NCBI RefSeq assembly: GCF_014126615.1 | Contig: NZ_CP059896.1 | Span: forward strand, 2,304,501 to 2,368,500 | Source: Ciceribacter thiooxidans | Lineage (GTDB): Bacteria; Pseudomonadota; Alphaproteobacteria; Rhizobiales; Rhizobiaceae | Length of the DNA: 64,000 nt | Direction: 5' to 3' | Part shown: one piece after another, positions 52,803 to 60,518 of the stretch | How positions within the stretch are numbered: the stretch's first letter is position 1 | How the letters are laid out: each line of letters begins with the position of its first letter | Notes under the pieces: model-generated | Seen by the model: the letters and a program-made list of their open reading frames with translations, nothing else | What the model was told of the DNA's origin: nothing | Database searches by the model: none | Position numbers and translations under genes: made by a program

Positions 52803-53681
52803 TTATTCGAACAGCGGCCCGCCGTCGTGCAGGCTCTCGCCGCTCACGTAGGAATAGGCGAAGTCGCTGCCCGGCATGTGCGGGAAGCCCTGAAAATTCA
52901 GCGTGTTGGAGAACGTATCTCGACAGGTCGAAAAGGCCTTGTCGCAGCCGACCGAAACCGTCACCGCCTCTCCCGCCGCGGGCAGCGCCGAAAGCGGCAG
53001 CCAGAGCGACAGCGCCGTTCCGCCCTCTACCGCCCGGCTCTCCTCGACGAGCGCCGTCGTCCCGTCGGCAAGCGTCAGGCTGCCGACGCGGAAATGCCCG
53101 TCGGCGAAGGCTTCGAGCCCGCTCACCAGCAACCGGTTACGGGCGGGCACCGCCGTCACCACGGCCTCCGCCCGCCGTCCGGGCGCCGAAAGATCGACGC
53201 CGCAGCGCCGGTCGCCGAGGGTCGCATCGCAGCGGCGATTGTAGATCCGTCCCGTCTCCTGCGAGAGCCGGTGGGCGAAGCTTCGGAGTTCGGCGGTGAA
53301 CGCGCCCGCCGCCCGCGTGACCTCGCCGATCTCCTGGACCTTCAGGAGCAGTGCCCCCTCGGGCGCCTGCCAGTTCAGCTTGAAGACCTCGACGCGGGCG
53401 CCGTCATAGCGCCCGGCGGCGAGATCCGCCTCCGTCACCGCCTCGCTCGAAAAGCCGCCGGTCACCTCGCTCGCGGGTGCCGCCAACCCCTTTTCCTCGC
53501 GCATCTCGCTCGCCTGAAATCCGCTCGCCGCGCGGTAACGCGTGCCGCCGAAGTCGAGCGCCTCGTCATGGTCGGTGAAGCCGAGCACCACGCCGTCGCG
53601 CCGCGTCACCCGCCAGCAATGGCAGAGCGTCGTCGCGTCACCTTCAAGATGGGCGGCAAGAGCCGGCGAAATCTCTCTCAT
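52803..53681 (-). CDS. GTA hub protein (gp13-like, DUF2163/BR0599)
   Basis: The 292-residue protein matches the DUF2163 plus phage BR0599-type pair: N-terminal HLEGDATTLCHCWRVTRRDG and C-terminal cysteines arranged as RRCDATLGDRRCGVD and GCDKAFSTCRDTF. The hub of RcGTA binds an iron-sulfur cluster through four such cysteines, and all four are present here. It overlaps gp12 by four bases. Confidence 0.93.
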   Translation of the reverse strand: MREISPALAAHLEGDATTLCHCWRVTRRDGVVLGFTDHDEALDFGGTRYRAASGFQASEMREEKGLAAPASEVTGGFSSEAVTEADLAAGRYDGARVEVFKLNWQAPEGALLLKVQEIGEVTRAAGAFTAELRSFAHRLSQETGRIYNRRCDATLGDRRCGVDLSAPGRRAEAVVTAVPARNRLLVSGLEAFADGHFRVGSLTLADGTTALVEESRAVEGGTALSLWLPLSALPAAGEAVTVSVGCDKAFSTCRDTFSNTLNFQGFPHMPGSDFAYSYVSGESLHDGGPLFE

Positions 53682-54310
53682 GGCAGCACCTCGACCAGCG
53701 GGATCGCCGGAATGCGCCCGGCATTGAAGGCTTCGAGGTTCACCTCGATCCGGTCGATGTCGAAGCGTACCGGCACGTCGAACTCGAAGCCGGCCGTCAC
53801 GCGGCTACCCGCCGCCGGCGCCTCGGCAAAGGTCACGATCCCGGTCCCCGCATCCCAGGCGACGCCCGCTTCCGCCGGCACCCCGCCGATGCCGACGAGA
53901 ATAGTGCCCGCGACCGGCTTTTCGATCCGCCGCCGCCATTCCCCGCCGGCATCGCCATAGGTCTTCCAAAGCGGGAAATCCCGCGTCTCGCCGTCGCCCG
54001 TGCCGATCTCCTGGTCGAAGGCCGTGATTACCGCACCCGGCGGGCCGGAGCGGTGGTCGAGCGGATCGCGGAAGCGGAAGCCGTAGAGCGCACCGCTGCG
54101 CGCCTCGAAGAAGGCGAGCACCGAATAGAGATCACCGACCGAGCGGATGCCGGAGCCGGCGTCGTAGCGCCGTCGCGAATTGCGCCAGCGGGTGTTCCGC
54201 GCCTCGCGCCCGTTGGAAAGGCTGGTGATGTCGACGCGCCGCTCCGGCCCACCGCTCGTGGAAAGCGAAAGCCGCATCGGGAAGCGCACCTCGTGAAATC
54301 CGCCGGCCAT
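53678..54310 (-). CDS. GTA distal tail protein Dit (gp12-like, DUF2460)
   Basis: The 210-residue protein matches the DUF2460 family: FHEVRFPMRLSLSTSGGPER, RRRYDAGSGIRSVGDLYSVLAFFEARSG, FRFRDPLDHRSGP and the ending FDVPVRFDIDRIEVNLEAFNAGRIPAIPLVEV. In RcGTA it forms the Dit ring that links tail tube to hub. The stop overlaps the start of gp13 (ATGA). Confidence 0.93.
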   Translation of the reverse strand: MAGGFHEVRFPMRLSLSTSGGPERRVDITSLSNGREARNTRWRNSRRRYDAGSGIRSVGDLYSVLAFFEARSGALYGFRFRDPLDHRSGPPGAVITAFDQEIGTGDGETRDFPLWKTYGDAGGEWRRRIEKPVAGTILVGIGGVPAEAGVAWDAGTGIVTFAEAPAAGSRVTAGFEFDVPVRFDIDRIEVNLEAFNAGRIPAIPLVEVLP

Positions 54311-54344
54311 CCTCTCCTCCCTGTCATATCATCGAGACCTGGTA

Positions 54345-54917
54345 TCAGAGGTTCCGCCGGCCGCGCGCCACACTGCGCGCCAGCATGGCGGTCACCTGTC
54401 CCTCGCTCTTGCGAAAACTCTCGGCGTCGCTCGCCGTCACGTTGAAGACGATCTGCGTCGTGCCGCCGCCGCCCGAAACGCCGAGCGTGCCGTCGGCCCC
54501 GCGCTTCAGCGGCAGCACCGCCTCCGTGCCCGCCTCGCCCATCAGGCCGAGGTCGCCGCCCATCGGAAAATAGGTCGGCGCCGAGACCACCCCGCCCGCG
54601 GCAAAGGGCGTCACCCGCCCCGGCACGCCGCCGTCGGCGAAGGCGAAGAGCGAGCCGAGCCCGCCTGGGAGCCCCGCCGTCAGCGACGAGACGAGCGTGT
54701 CGAGCGGCTTCAACCCCGCCGAAAGCGCAACACCCGCCAGCCGTTCGCCGACGGCCCTGAGCGTATTCTCGAGCCCCTTGCCGCCGAGCGTGGCGCTCTT
54801 CAGGGCCCCGGTCAGCGCCGCGCCGAACCCCTGCGAGCGCCGCTCCAGATCGTCCAGCACGCCGATCGCCGCGGAAGCATCGAGCGAAAGCCCGAAGGTC
54901 ACCGTTTCCTCATCCAT
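54345..54917 (-). CDS. GTA short tape-measure protein (gp11-like)
   Basis: The 190-residue protein is short for a tape measure but matches the GTA type: an N-terminal helical part (LDASAAIGVLDDLERRSQGFGAALTGAL), a Gly/Ala-rich centre, and the segment FADGGVPGRVTPFAAGGVVSAPTYFPMGGDLGLMGEAGTEAVLPLKR, a phage tape-measure C-terminal repeat of FAxGG units. Its length sets GTA tail length. In standard clusters gp10/gp10.1 come directly before it; here a hydrolase gene on the other strand lies in between. Confidence 0.9.
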   Translation of the reverse strand: MDEETVTFGLSLDASAAIGVLDDLERRSQGFGAALTGALKSATLGGKGLENTLRAVGERLAGVALSAGLKPLDTLVSSLTAGLPGGLGSLFAFADGGVPGRVTPFAAGGVVSAPTYFPMGGDLGLMGEAGTEAVLPLKRGADGTLGVSGGGGTTQIVFNVTASDAESFRKSEGQVTAMLARSVARGRRNL

Positions 54918-55027
54918 TGACTATCCTCCGGTCGTCGGTTTTCACTTCGTGCCGCTGCCGGCACCTGCGGAACCCATCAGGCTCTGCCGTGTTACGCACG
55001 AAAACCACCAGACAATGTCAGGAGCTC

Positions 55028-55591
55028 ATGAGCGGAACCGGCAACCCCATCCAGATCCTCTTCATCCAGGGCGGCGGCGAAGGAACGCATGACGCCTGGG
55101 ACGACAAGCTCGTCGCCAGCCTGCAGGCCGCACTCGGCCCCGGCTATGAGGTGCTCTATCCGCGCATGCCCGACGAGGACGACCCAGGTTTCCGGACATG
55201 GAGCACCGCCATTGCGGCGGAGATCGCCCGGCTGGCCCCGGGCGCCATTCTCGTCGGCCATTCTGTCGGCGGCACGATCGCGATCCACACCCTTGCAAAA
55301 CGGCCCGCACTGCTGCGAGACCTCGCCGCCGTCTTCCTGCTCGCCGCGCCCTATGTCGGCGACGGCGGCTGGCCGAGCGACGAGATCGACGTCGCTCCGG
55401 GCTGGGCCTCGGGCCTCTCGGCCGTCCCCGTCATCCTCTATAAGGGAGATGCCGACGACACGACGCCCATGGCCCATGCGGACCTCTACGCCCGGGACAT
55501 CCCGCATGCCAAACTGCGCCGGCTGAACGGCCGCGATCACCAGTTCAACAACGACCTGACCGACATCGCCGGCGACATCCGTCAGGCCTAG
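55028..55591 (+). CDS. Alpha/beta hydrolase (RBBP9/YdeN type) inside the GTA cluster
   Basis: The 187-residue protein has the RBBP9/YdeN fold: LFIQGGGEGTHDAWDDKL at the N-terminus, the nucleophile elbow VGHS79VGG, an Asp near D141-D143 in LYKGDADDTTP, and H171 in GRDHQFNND. It is a serine hydrolase of unknown substrate, not a known GTA component. It lies on the plus strand, between the tape-measure and chaperone-like genes, and ends only 5 bases before gp10.1 in convergent orientation. GGAGCTC precedes the ATG. It looks like a cargo insertion into the cluster. Confidence 0.85.
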   Translation: MSGTGNPIQILFIQGGGEGTHDAWDDKLVASLQAALGPGYEVLYPRMPDEDDPGFRTWSTAIAAEIARLAPGAILVGHSVGGTIAIHTLAKRPALLRDLAAVFLLAAPYVGDGGWPSDEIDVAPGWASGLSAVPVILYKGDADDTTPMAHADLYARDIPHAKLRRLNGRDHQFNNDLTDIAGDIRQA

Positions 55592-55596
55592 GCCGA

Positions 55597-55818
55597 TCAC
55601 CCGTCCGGAAACGCCTGCATCAGTGTCTCCAGCCCGGCGCGCGCGAGCCGGGGAGCAGCCGGCGCGAAGGCGCCGGTCATCGCGGCGAACTCCCGGGGCG
55701 AGAGCCGCCAAAAATCGTCGGGGTCGAGCCGCAGGAGGCCGAGGCCGGCATGCATCGCCGCCCGCCAGGGAAAGGCGACCGTCGCGGCCCTCTCCGTCCC
55801 CTCGCCTGCGGCTCTCAG
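55597..55818 (-). CDS. GTA tail assembly chaperone-like protein (gp10.1-like, TIGR02216/DUF2376)
   Basis: The core FPWRAAMHAGLGLLRLDPDDFW followed by LSPREFAAM is the family signature of the short TIGR02216 proteins found between gp10 and tape measure. The full length needs a non-ATG start: I propose CTG at 55816-55818, which overlaps the TGA that ends the shifted gp10 frame (CTGA), giving 73 residues. The first in-frame ATG (55755) would cut off FPWRAA and is unlikely. Translation by coupling to gp10 is the natural reading. Confidence 0.7.
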   Translation of the reverse strand: MRAAGEGTERAATVAFPWRAAMHAGLGLLRLDPDDFWRLSPREFAAMTGAFAPAAPRLARAGLETLMQAFPDG

Positions 55819-56182
55819 CGCTCCGGGCGCTTACCCTCCTCGTCGAGGAAGGTCGCCGTCAGCAGGTCACGGACAAGCATCGCCGTTGCGCCAACACCCC
55901 GTCGATCGCCATCTCGGCCACCTCCTCGTCGGAAAAGCGGTTGCCGCCGCCGCGAAGCCCGGCGCCGATGATGCGGATCAGGTCCTCGGCCTTCAGCTTC
56001 CCCTCGGAAAACCGCCCGGCGAGGCCTGCGAGGCTTTCCGCCTGGAAGGCCGTCTCCAGTTCCGCGAGCGCCCCGAGCGTGAGGCAGAGGATGCGCCTCT
56101 CGCCGTCGATCATCGCCTCGACCTCGCCGCGGTGGCGGTTCGCCCGCCGGACCGTCGCGCCCTCTCTGATCGAAGCCCCCAT
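55815..56182 (-). CDS. GTA gp10 with an apparent -1 frameshift
   Basis: The first 95 or so codons from 56182 encode a typical gp10 (HRGEVEAMIDGERRILCLTLGALAELETAF ... AGLRGGGNRFSDEEVAEM). In the same frame it then ends early as VLAQRRCLSVTC with a stop at 55859. Moving back one base near 55892-55903 (a run of four Gs) restores GATAMLVRDLLTATFLDEEG to a TGA at 55815, overlapping gp10.1. The restored tail uses typical codons and matches the family ending (LLxATF). It is either a sequencing error, a disabling deletion, or ribosomal frameshifting; no classical slippery heptamer is visible. Confidence 0.72.
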
Positions 56183-56589
56183 CAGAGCGCCCCGAAGGCG
56201 AGTTGTCCCGCCGATTCGAGCGCGAGGTCGAAGGTCAGCTCCCCGTCATGGGCGCCGGCATATTCGAGCGCGGTGATCTGGAAGGGGCCGGAAACCGTGC
56301 CGAAATCGGGGATCACCACCTGCCAGGAAAGCATCGTCCCGTCGAAGAACGCCGCCCGCACCAGCGCATCCGAGCTCTGGTCCTTGAAGAGCCCGCTGCC
56401 CGACAGCGACGCCCTCTGCACGCCCGCGCCCCCGAGCAGCTCGCGCCAGTGCCCGGCACTCTCGGCATCGGTCACATCGACGGTCTCGGCGTTGAAGGCG
56501 AGCTTCTTCGACCGCAACCCCGCAACGGTCGCATATCCGCCACCGTCATGGACCTTCAACAGCAGGTCCTTGCCCTTCTGCGCCACCAT
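56182..56589 (-). CDS. GTA major tail tube protein (gp9-like, TP901-1 family)
   Basis: The 135-residue protein matches the TP901-1-type tube protein of GTAs: KGKDLLLKVHDGGGYATVAGLRSKKLAFNAETVDVTDAES at the N-terminus, and FQITALEYAGAHDGELTFDLALESAG at the C-terminus. It polymerises into the tail tube. It overlaps the gp10 start by one base. Upstream, where gp8 should come next, lie repeats and an MFS gene instead. Confidence 0.93.
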   Translation of the reverse strand: MVAQKGKDLLLKVHDGGGYATVAGLRSKKLAFNAETVDVTDAESAGHWRELLGGAGVQRASLSGSGLFKDQSSDALVRAAFFDGTMLSWQVVIPDFGTVSGPFQITALEYAGAHDGELTFDLALESAGQLAFGAL

Positions 56590-56714
56590 GGCCTCGTTCC
56601 TTTCGGTTGTTGGATTGTCGGGGGTGAGGAGCGGTCGGCGTAGCCGAGCAATCGATCCGGTGAATCGATTGCAGCGACGAACGCCTTGAGCTTAAGCGAA
56701 AGGCCGGTCAGTCA

Positions 56715-57060
56715 CGAAGTGACAGAGGGGGTGAACCCCAATCTCGGCGCCTGTGTTACCCCCTCTGCCCTGCCGGGCATCTCCCCCTCAAGGGGGGAGA
56801 TCGACAAGCGGCACCGCGCCGACCACGCCTCTCCCCTCGCGGGAGAGGAAGCGATTTCGGCATCTTAGGCCGAAGGCGTAAGTGCCAGAAATCGCAGGTG
56901 AGGGGGAGACGCAGCGGCTCGACACCGGCCTCCTCACGGCCCCTCACCCTGACCCTCTCCCCGCAAGCGGGGCGAGGGAACGGTCGCGGCAGTGCCACGG
57001 GTCCCTTCTCCCCACCCGCGGGGAGAAGGTGGCGGCAGCCGGATGAGGGGCAAAGCTGTC
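56715..57060. repeat. Composite of palindromic repeats left of the MFS insertion
   Basis: Several units follow each other: ATCTCCCCCTCAAGGGGGGAGAT, a unit beginning CACGCCTCTCCCCTCGCGGG (56824-56868), an imperfect hairpin of GCGATTTC and GAAATCGC, then CCCTCACCCTGACCCTCTCC and CTTCTCCCCACCCGCGGGGAGAAG. The 45-base unit at 56824-56868 is identical to 58392-58436 on the other side of the MFS gene. No protein is coded here. Confidence 0.85.
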
Positions 57061-57182
57061 CGGTGCGCCCCGCCGTCCGCGGCGAGGACCAGGGCAAAAG
57101 ACGCATCACGCGCCGTTTACAGCTTCCGCTTGCATCGCCCCTCCTCTATGGTGGCGGCAGTCTTCCCGCCCCCCGGTTCCCC

Positions 57183-58436
57183 ATGTCCCTTTCCATCTCG
57201 CTCCGTTCGCCCCGCGCCGGGCTCGTCGCCCTGCTGTCCGTCACCCAGATCGTCGGCTGGGGCACCAGTTTCGAAATGCCGGGCGTGCTCGGACGTCCGA
57301 TCGCCGCGGGCCTCGGGCTTGCAAACGAGGTCGTCTTCCTCGGTCTCACCGTGATGATGCTGACCATGGCCGCCGCCGGCCCCCGGACGGGCAGGCTCAT
57401 CGAGCGCCATGGGGCGGCGCGCGTTCTTGCCGCCGGCTCCGCACTCCTCGGGCTCGGCCTTCTCGGCCTCAGCCTCTGCCTAGGCGTCATCGCCTATTTT
57501 GCCGCCTGGCTGGTGCTCGGCCTCGGCGGCGCCTTCGGCCTTTCGGTGCCCACCTATGCCGCCGTCGTCGAGCGGGAGGGCGCGAACGCCAAACGCAGCA
57601 TCGCCGTGCTGATGATCTTCACCGGCCTCTCGTCCGCCGTCTGCTGGCCGCTTCTCGGCCTCCTCGAACAGCAATACGGCTGGCGGGTCACCCTGCAGCT
57701 TGCCGCCGCCTTCCATCTCGTCGTCTGCCTGCCGGCGCATCTCTTCCTGCTGCCGCAGCCGGCCGCCCGCAGCGCCGCCGAGGCCGCCGCCGCACGCGCC
57801 GAACCGCTGCCGCTCGCAGAGCGCCAGGCGCGGCTCGCCTTCCTGCTGATCGCGCTTGCGATCACGCTCGTCACCCTCGTCAGCTTCGGGGTCTCGCCGT
57901 CGCTGATCCGCATGCTCGAACTCTCCGGTGCCTCGCCGATGCTCGCCCTGCAGCTCGGATCGCTCCGCTCGGTCTTCGGCATCACCGCGCGGGCCGTCGA
58001 TCTCGTGCTCGGGCGGCGCAGCTCGCCGCTTGCGACCTTCCTCGCCGGCCTCGGCCTGATCGTCGTCTCCACGGTGGTGCTGCTTCTCTTCAGCGGCGCA
58101 GGTGCGGCGATCGTCTTCGTCGTCCTCTACGGCTTCGGCACCGGCGTCGTCACCGTCGCCCGGGCGCTGATCCCGCTCGTCTTCTTCTCGCCGGATCGCT
58201 TCGCCCGCCAGTCGGCCCGGCTGTCCCTGCCGCAGAATCTCGCGAGCGCCGCAGCCCCGGTGCTGATGACCACCGTCCTCGACCGGCAGGGGCTCACCGC
58301 CGTTATCCTTCTCTGCCTCGGGCTTTCCCTCGCGGCCCTCGTCGCCCTCCTGCTGCTCGCCCGCATCGCGAGCCGGGCACGCCGGGCCGGCCACGCCTCT
58401 CCCCTCGCGGGAGAGGAAGCGATTTCGGCATCTTAG
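57183..58436 (+). CDS. MFS transporter inserted in the GTA cluster, with a repeat-derived C-terminus
   Basis: The 417-residue protein has 12 predicted helices of the MFS type, with a signature RTGRLIERHGAARVLAAGS after helix 2 and a second half starting near LAFLLIALAITLVTLVSFG. It begins at ATG 57183, 123 bases after the left repeat cluster. The last 15 or so residues (HASPLAGEEAISAS) and the stop codon are encoded by a 45-base repeat unit that also occurs at 56824-56868, so the original C-terminus was probably replaced or extended. The substrate is unknown; nothing connects it to GTA function. Confidence 0.85.
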   Translation: MSLSISLRSPRAGLVALLSVTQIVGWGTSFEMPGVLGRPIAAGLGLANEVVFLGLTVMMLTMAAAGPRTGRLIERHGAARVLAAGSALLGLGLLGLSLCLGVIAYFAAWLVLGLGGAFGLSVPTYAAVVEREGANAKRSIAVLMIFTGLSSAVCWPLLGLLEQQYGWRVTLQLAAAFHLVVCLPAHLFLLPQPAARSAAEAAAARAEPLPLAERQARLAFLLIALAITLVTLVSFGVSPSLIRMLELSGASPMLALQLGSLRSVFGITARAVDLVLGRRSSPLATFLAGLGLIVVSTVVLLLFSGAGAAIVFVVLYGFGTGVVTVARALIPLVFFSPDRFARQSARLSLPQNLASAAAPVLMTTVLDRQGLTAVILLCLGLSLAALVALLLLARIASRARRAGHASPLAGEEAISAS

Positions 58437-58560
58437 TGAAGCTAAGTGCCAGAAATCGCAGGTGAGGGGGACATCCGTGCAACGACCCCCTCGCTTGGAA
58501 TTTCTAACACTTAGCCTCCGGCTAAGATGTTGAAATTCCATTCTCCCCCGCCGAGGGGAG
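58384..58560. repeat. Palindromic repeats right of the MFS insertion
   Basis: The region starts inside the MFS 3' end (45-base unit 58392-58436), continues with an imperfect hairpin GCGATTTC...GAAATCGC, and ends with GGAATTTC (58497) and GAAATTCC (to 58539) as arms of a second imperfect hairpin. It separates the MFS stop from gp8 (stop at 58572). Confidence 0.85.
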
Positions 58561-58571
58561 AAAAGACCTCC

Positions 58572-58967
58572 TCACTCCACCACCGCACGAAACCGCATCT
58601 CCGCCACGTAATGCCGTGTCGCCGCCACCCGCCGGCTCGCCGTGCGGCGATGGGCAAGCGAGACGAGCCGCGCGCCGGCAAGCGCGAGATCGGCGTCGTC
58701 GAGGAGCGCCCGCACCCGGGCGGCGATTTCCTCCGCCTCGCGGCGGCCGGTCGCCGACCAGGCCTCGAAATCGAGGAGGCATTCGAGCCCGTCCTCGCTC
58801 GCCGTGCCGTAGGCGCGCGTCTCCACCGTCCCCGTCACCAGACAGGGCAGCGCGGCCGCATCCCGCCGCCGGTCGACGATACCGTCCGGGCCGACGAGGG
58901 CCGTCAGCACCACGTCGCCCGAAAGCCGCGCATGCACCGCCTGCAAAAGCTCATTGACCGGCGCCAT
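58572..58967 (-). CDS. GTA tail terminator protein (gp8-like, DUF3168)
   Basis: The 131-residue protein matches the DUF3168 family: NELLQAVHARLSGDVVLTALVG, PCLVTGTVETRAYGT, LDFEAWSATGRREAEEIAARVRALLD. In RcGTA gp8 caps the tail tube. The ATG at 58967 has GGGGAGGGCGG upstream. It overlaps the 49-codon ORF that precedes it by 17 bases. Confidence 0.9.
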   Translation of the reverse strand: MAPVNELLQAVHARLSGDVVLTALVGPDGIVDRRRDAAALPCLVTGTVETRAYGTASEDGLECLLDFEAWSATGRREAEEIAARVRALLDDADLALAGARLVSLAHRRTASRRVAATRHYVAEMRFRAVVE

Positions 58968-59100
58968 CGCCGCCCTCCCCGTCCTTGCCGGCGTCGGTCG
59001 TCTCCCGCGCCTTCGCGGTGTGCGAGGCAATCGCCGCCGCAAGCGCCCGCGTCAGTGCCTCCCTGAAATCCCGGTGGGTCACCTGCAATGCGAGCTTCAT
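58951..59100 (-). CDS. Unassigned 49-residue protein between GTA stopper and terminator genes
   Basis: MKLALQVTHRDFREALTRAL... is a short, mostly helical protein with a Gly/Asp-rich, acidic tail. Its ATG overlaps the stop of the stopper gene by four bases and its end overlaps gp8, so it is translationally locked in place. RcGTA has no gene here that I recall; it could be a remnant of a larger HK97 gp10-like protein. The tight overlaps support that it is translated. Confidence 0.6.
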   Translation of the reverse strand: MKLALQVTHRDFREALTRALAAAIASHTAKARETTDAGKDGEGGDGAGQ

Positions 59101-59432
59101 CGCCCCTCCTCCCGGCAGCGGCAGAGGAGATAGCGGCCGCTCTCGTCCGGATCGTGCACCATCTCCACGACAAAGACCCGTGCGCCCTTGACGAGCCGCA
59201 TGCCCGCCGCGACATCGCTCCGGTGGCGCATCCAGATCGCATGGGTGATCGTCACCCGCCCGCCGCCCGCCTCCTCGCCGACGGCGGCCGTGACCGGCTC
59301 GATCCGCGCCCACAGGTTCGCAACGGCGCTCCAGGTGCGGCTTGTACCGCCCTGCCCGTCGGGCGTGTCCACCGGCGCTTCCAGCGTCAGCCGGGCAGTC
59401 AGCCCGCCGGGGTCGAAGGCCGCCGTCGCCAT
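59097..59432 (-). CDS. GTA stopper / head closure protein (gp7-like)
   Basis: The 111-residue protein matches phage head-tail joining proteins of the SPP1 gp16 type: FDPGGLTARLTLEAPVDTPDGQGG, WSAVANLWARIEPV, ITHAIWMRHRSDVAAGMRLV and FVVEMVHDPDESGRYLLCRCREEG. In RcGTA gp7 is the stopper that closes the head. It overlaps its upstream neighbour by one base and the next gene by four. Confidence 0.92.
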   Translation of the reverse strand: MATAAFDPGGLTARLTLEAPVDTPDGQGGTSRTWSAVANLWARIEPVTAAVGEEAGGGRVTITHAIWMRHRSDVAAGMRLVKGARVFVVEMVHDPDESGRYLLCRCREEGR

Positions 59433-60001
59433 CAGAGCCTCCGCCGGGCGAATGGCGCCACCAGCCGGTCGTAACCGGCCGGGATCGCCGCCGGCTGGTC
59501 GGCCGGCGCGACGGCGCCGCGATAGGAAAACATCAGCGCCACATGCATCAGCATGGCGCGCTTCAGCGTATCCGGCACGTCCGCCCCGGTGTCGCCGAAG
59601 CCGGCGCGAAAATCGATCTCGATGCCGTTCATCGCCCGTCCGGGCGCCGGCGGGTCGCGCAGCCAGAGCCGCGCCGGCCGGCTCTCGCCGTCGAGCAGGT
59701 GGTCTTGAAGCGATACCTGAAGCGGGTTTCCGTCGCCGTCATAGACGGTCACGTTTTCAACGGCTTGCACCGGGCCCCTGTCAATCTGAATCACGCCGCC
59801 CGCCGGCCAGTCGTCGCGGTAGAGCCGGTGCGTCTGCGTGATCAGCATCAGGCCGGTCTGGCGTTCGAGATGCTCGCGCGCCACCGTCACGAGGCCGGCA
59901 AGCAGTCCGTCCTCGTCGGGACCGTCGAGGCGCAGATGCGCCTTCACCTCGACAAGCGTCAACGGCTCCGCCGCCGGCGGCGTGATCAGGGCATAGGTCA
60001 T
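59432..60001 (-). CDS. GTA head-tail adaptor (gp6-like)
   Basis: The 189-residue protein matches the TIGR02215-type adaptor family: LITPPAAEPLTLVEVKAHLRLD, LLAGLVTVAREHLERQTGLMLITQT, LDGESRPARLWLRDPP, and DVPDTLKRAMLMHVALMFSYRGA. In RcGTA gp6 forms the adaptor ring below the portal. The start ATG at 60001 has GGAGCCCC upstream. It is separated from the capsid gene by more than 500 bases of repeats, where other GTA clusters are tight. Confidence 0.92.
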   Translation of the reverse strand: MTYALITPPAAEPLTLVEVKAHLRLDGPDEDGLLAGLVTVAREHLERQTGLMLITQTHRLYRDDWPAGGVIQIDRGPVQAVENVTVYDGDGNPLQVSLQDHLLDGESRPARLWLRDPPAPGRAMNGIEIDFRAGFGDTGADVPDTLKRAMLMHVALMFSYRGAVAPADQPAAIPAGYDRLVAPFARRRL

Positions 60002-60059
60002 GGGGGCTCCGTTCTGGGGCGAATAGCGAATAGGGAATAGCGAGTAGGCAGTAGACGGG

Positions 60060-60475
60060 CCGCGGGCCGATCTCCCCCCTTGAGGGAGAGATGCCCGGCA
60101 GGGCAGGACAAGGTGAAGCGTAAGGGCAGCTGTGAGGGACGCACGATGCCAACCGCCGTCATGCCGGGCTCGACCCGGCATCCAGTCGCGCGATGTCCAT
60201 CGCGCGGGAAGACTCATCGTCTCGTCGGACATGCGTTCTTTCGGCTCAGGGCCGGGGATGACGGGCACGCCTTTTGCCTCGCCGCATCCGTCTGCCTCGT
60301 TTGCCCCTCATCCGCCTGCCGGCACCTTCTCCCCGCCCGCGGGGAGAAGAGACAAGCGGCACCGCTTCGGCCGGTCCCTCTCCCCGTTCCTACGGGGAGA
60401 GGGTCAGGGTGAGGGGCAATCGTGAGGGAGGCTTCGCCGACCGCTCCTTACCCCCACAAGGGGGAGACCGACCAC
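60060..60475. repeat. Composite repeat region between GTA capsid and adaptor genes
   Basis: Three repeat types are joined. First comes an ATCTCCCCCCTTGAGGGAGAGAT unit. Second comes a unit with ATGCCGGG-N5-CCCGGCAT (about 60161-60181), a common rhizobial repeat of the form CCGTCATGCCGGG. Third comes GCCCCTCATCCGCCTGCCGGC with CTTCTCCCCGCCCGCGGGGAGAAG and CCTCTCCCCGTTCCTACGGGGAGAGG. The 517-base gap between gp6 and gp5 has no gene. Confidence 0.85.
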
Positions 60476-60518
60476 GGCCAGCGCTACTGCCTACTGCCCA
60501 TTGCCCACTGCCTCATCC

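Noticed and set aside
55880..55910. Programmed ribosomal frameshift in gp10 as the preferred explanation
   Set aside because: No X-XXY-YYZ heptamer is present at the change of frame, and the portal gene has the same kind of break, so a deletion or sequencing error is more likely. It remains listed as something to exclude.
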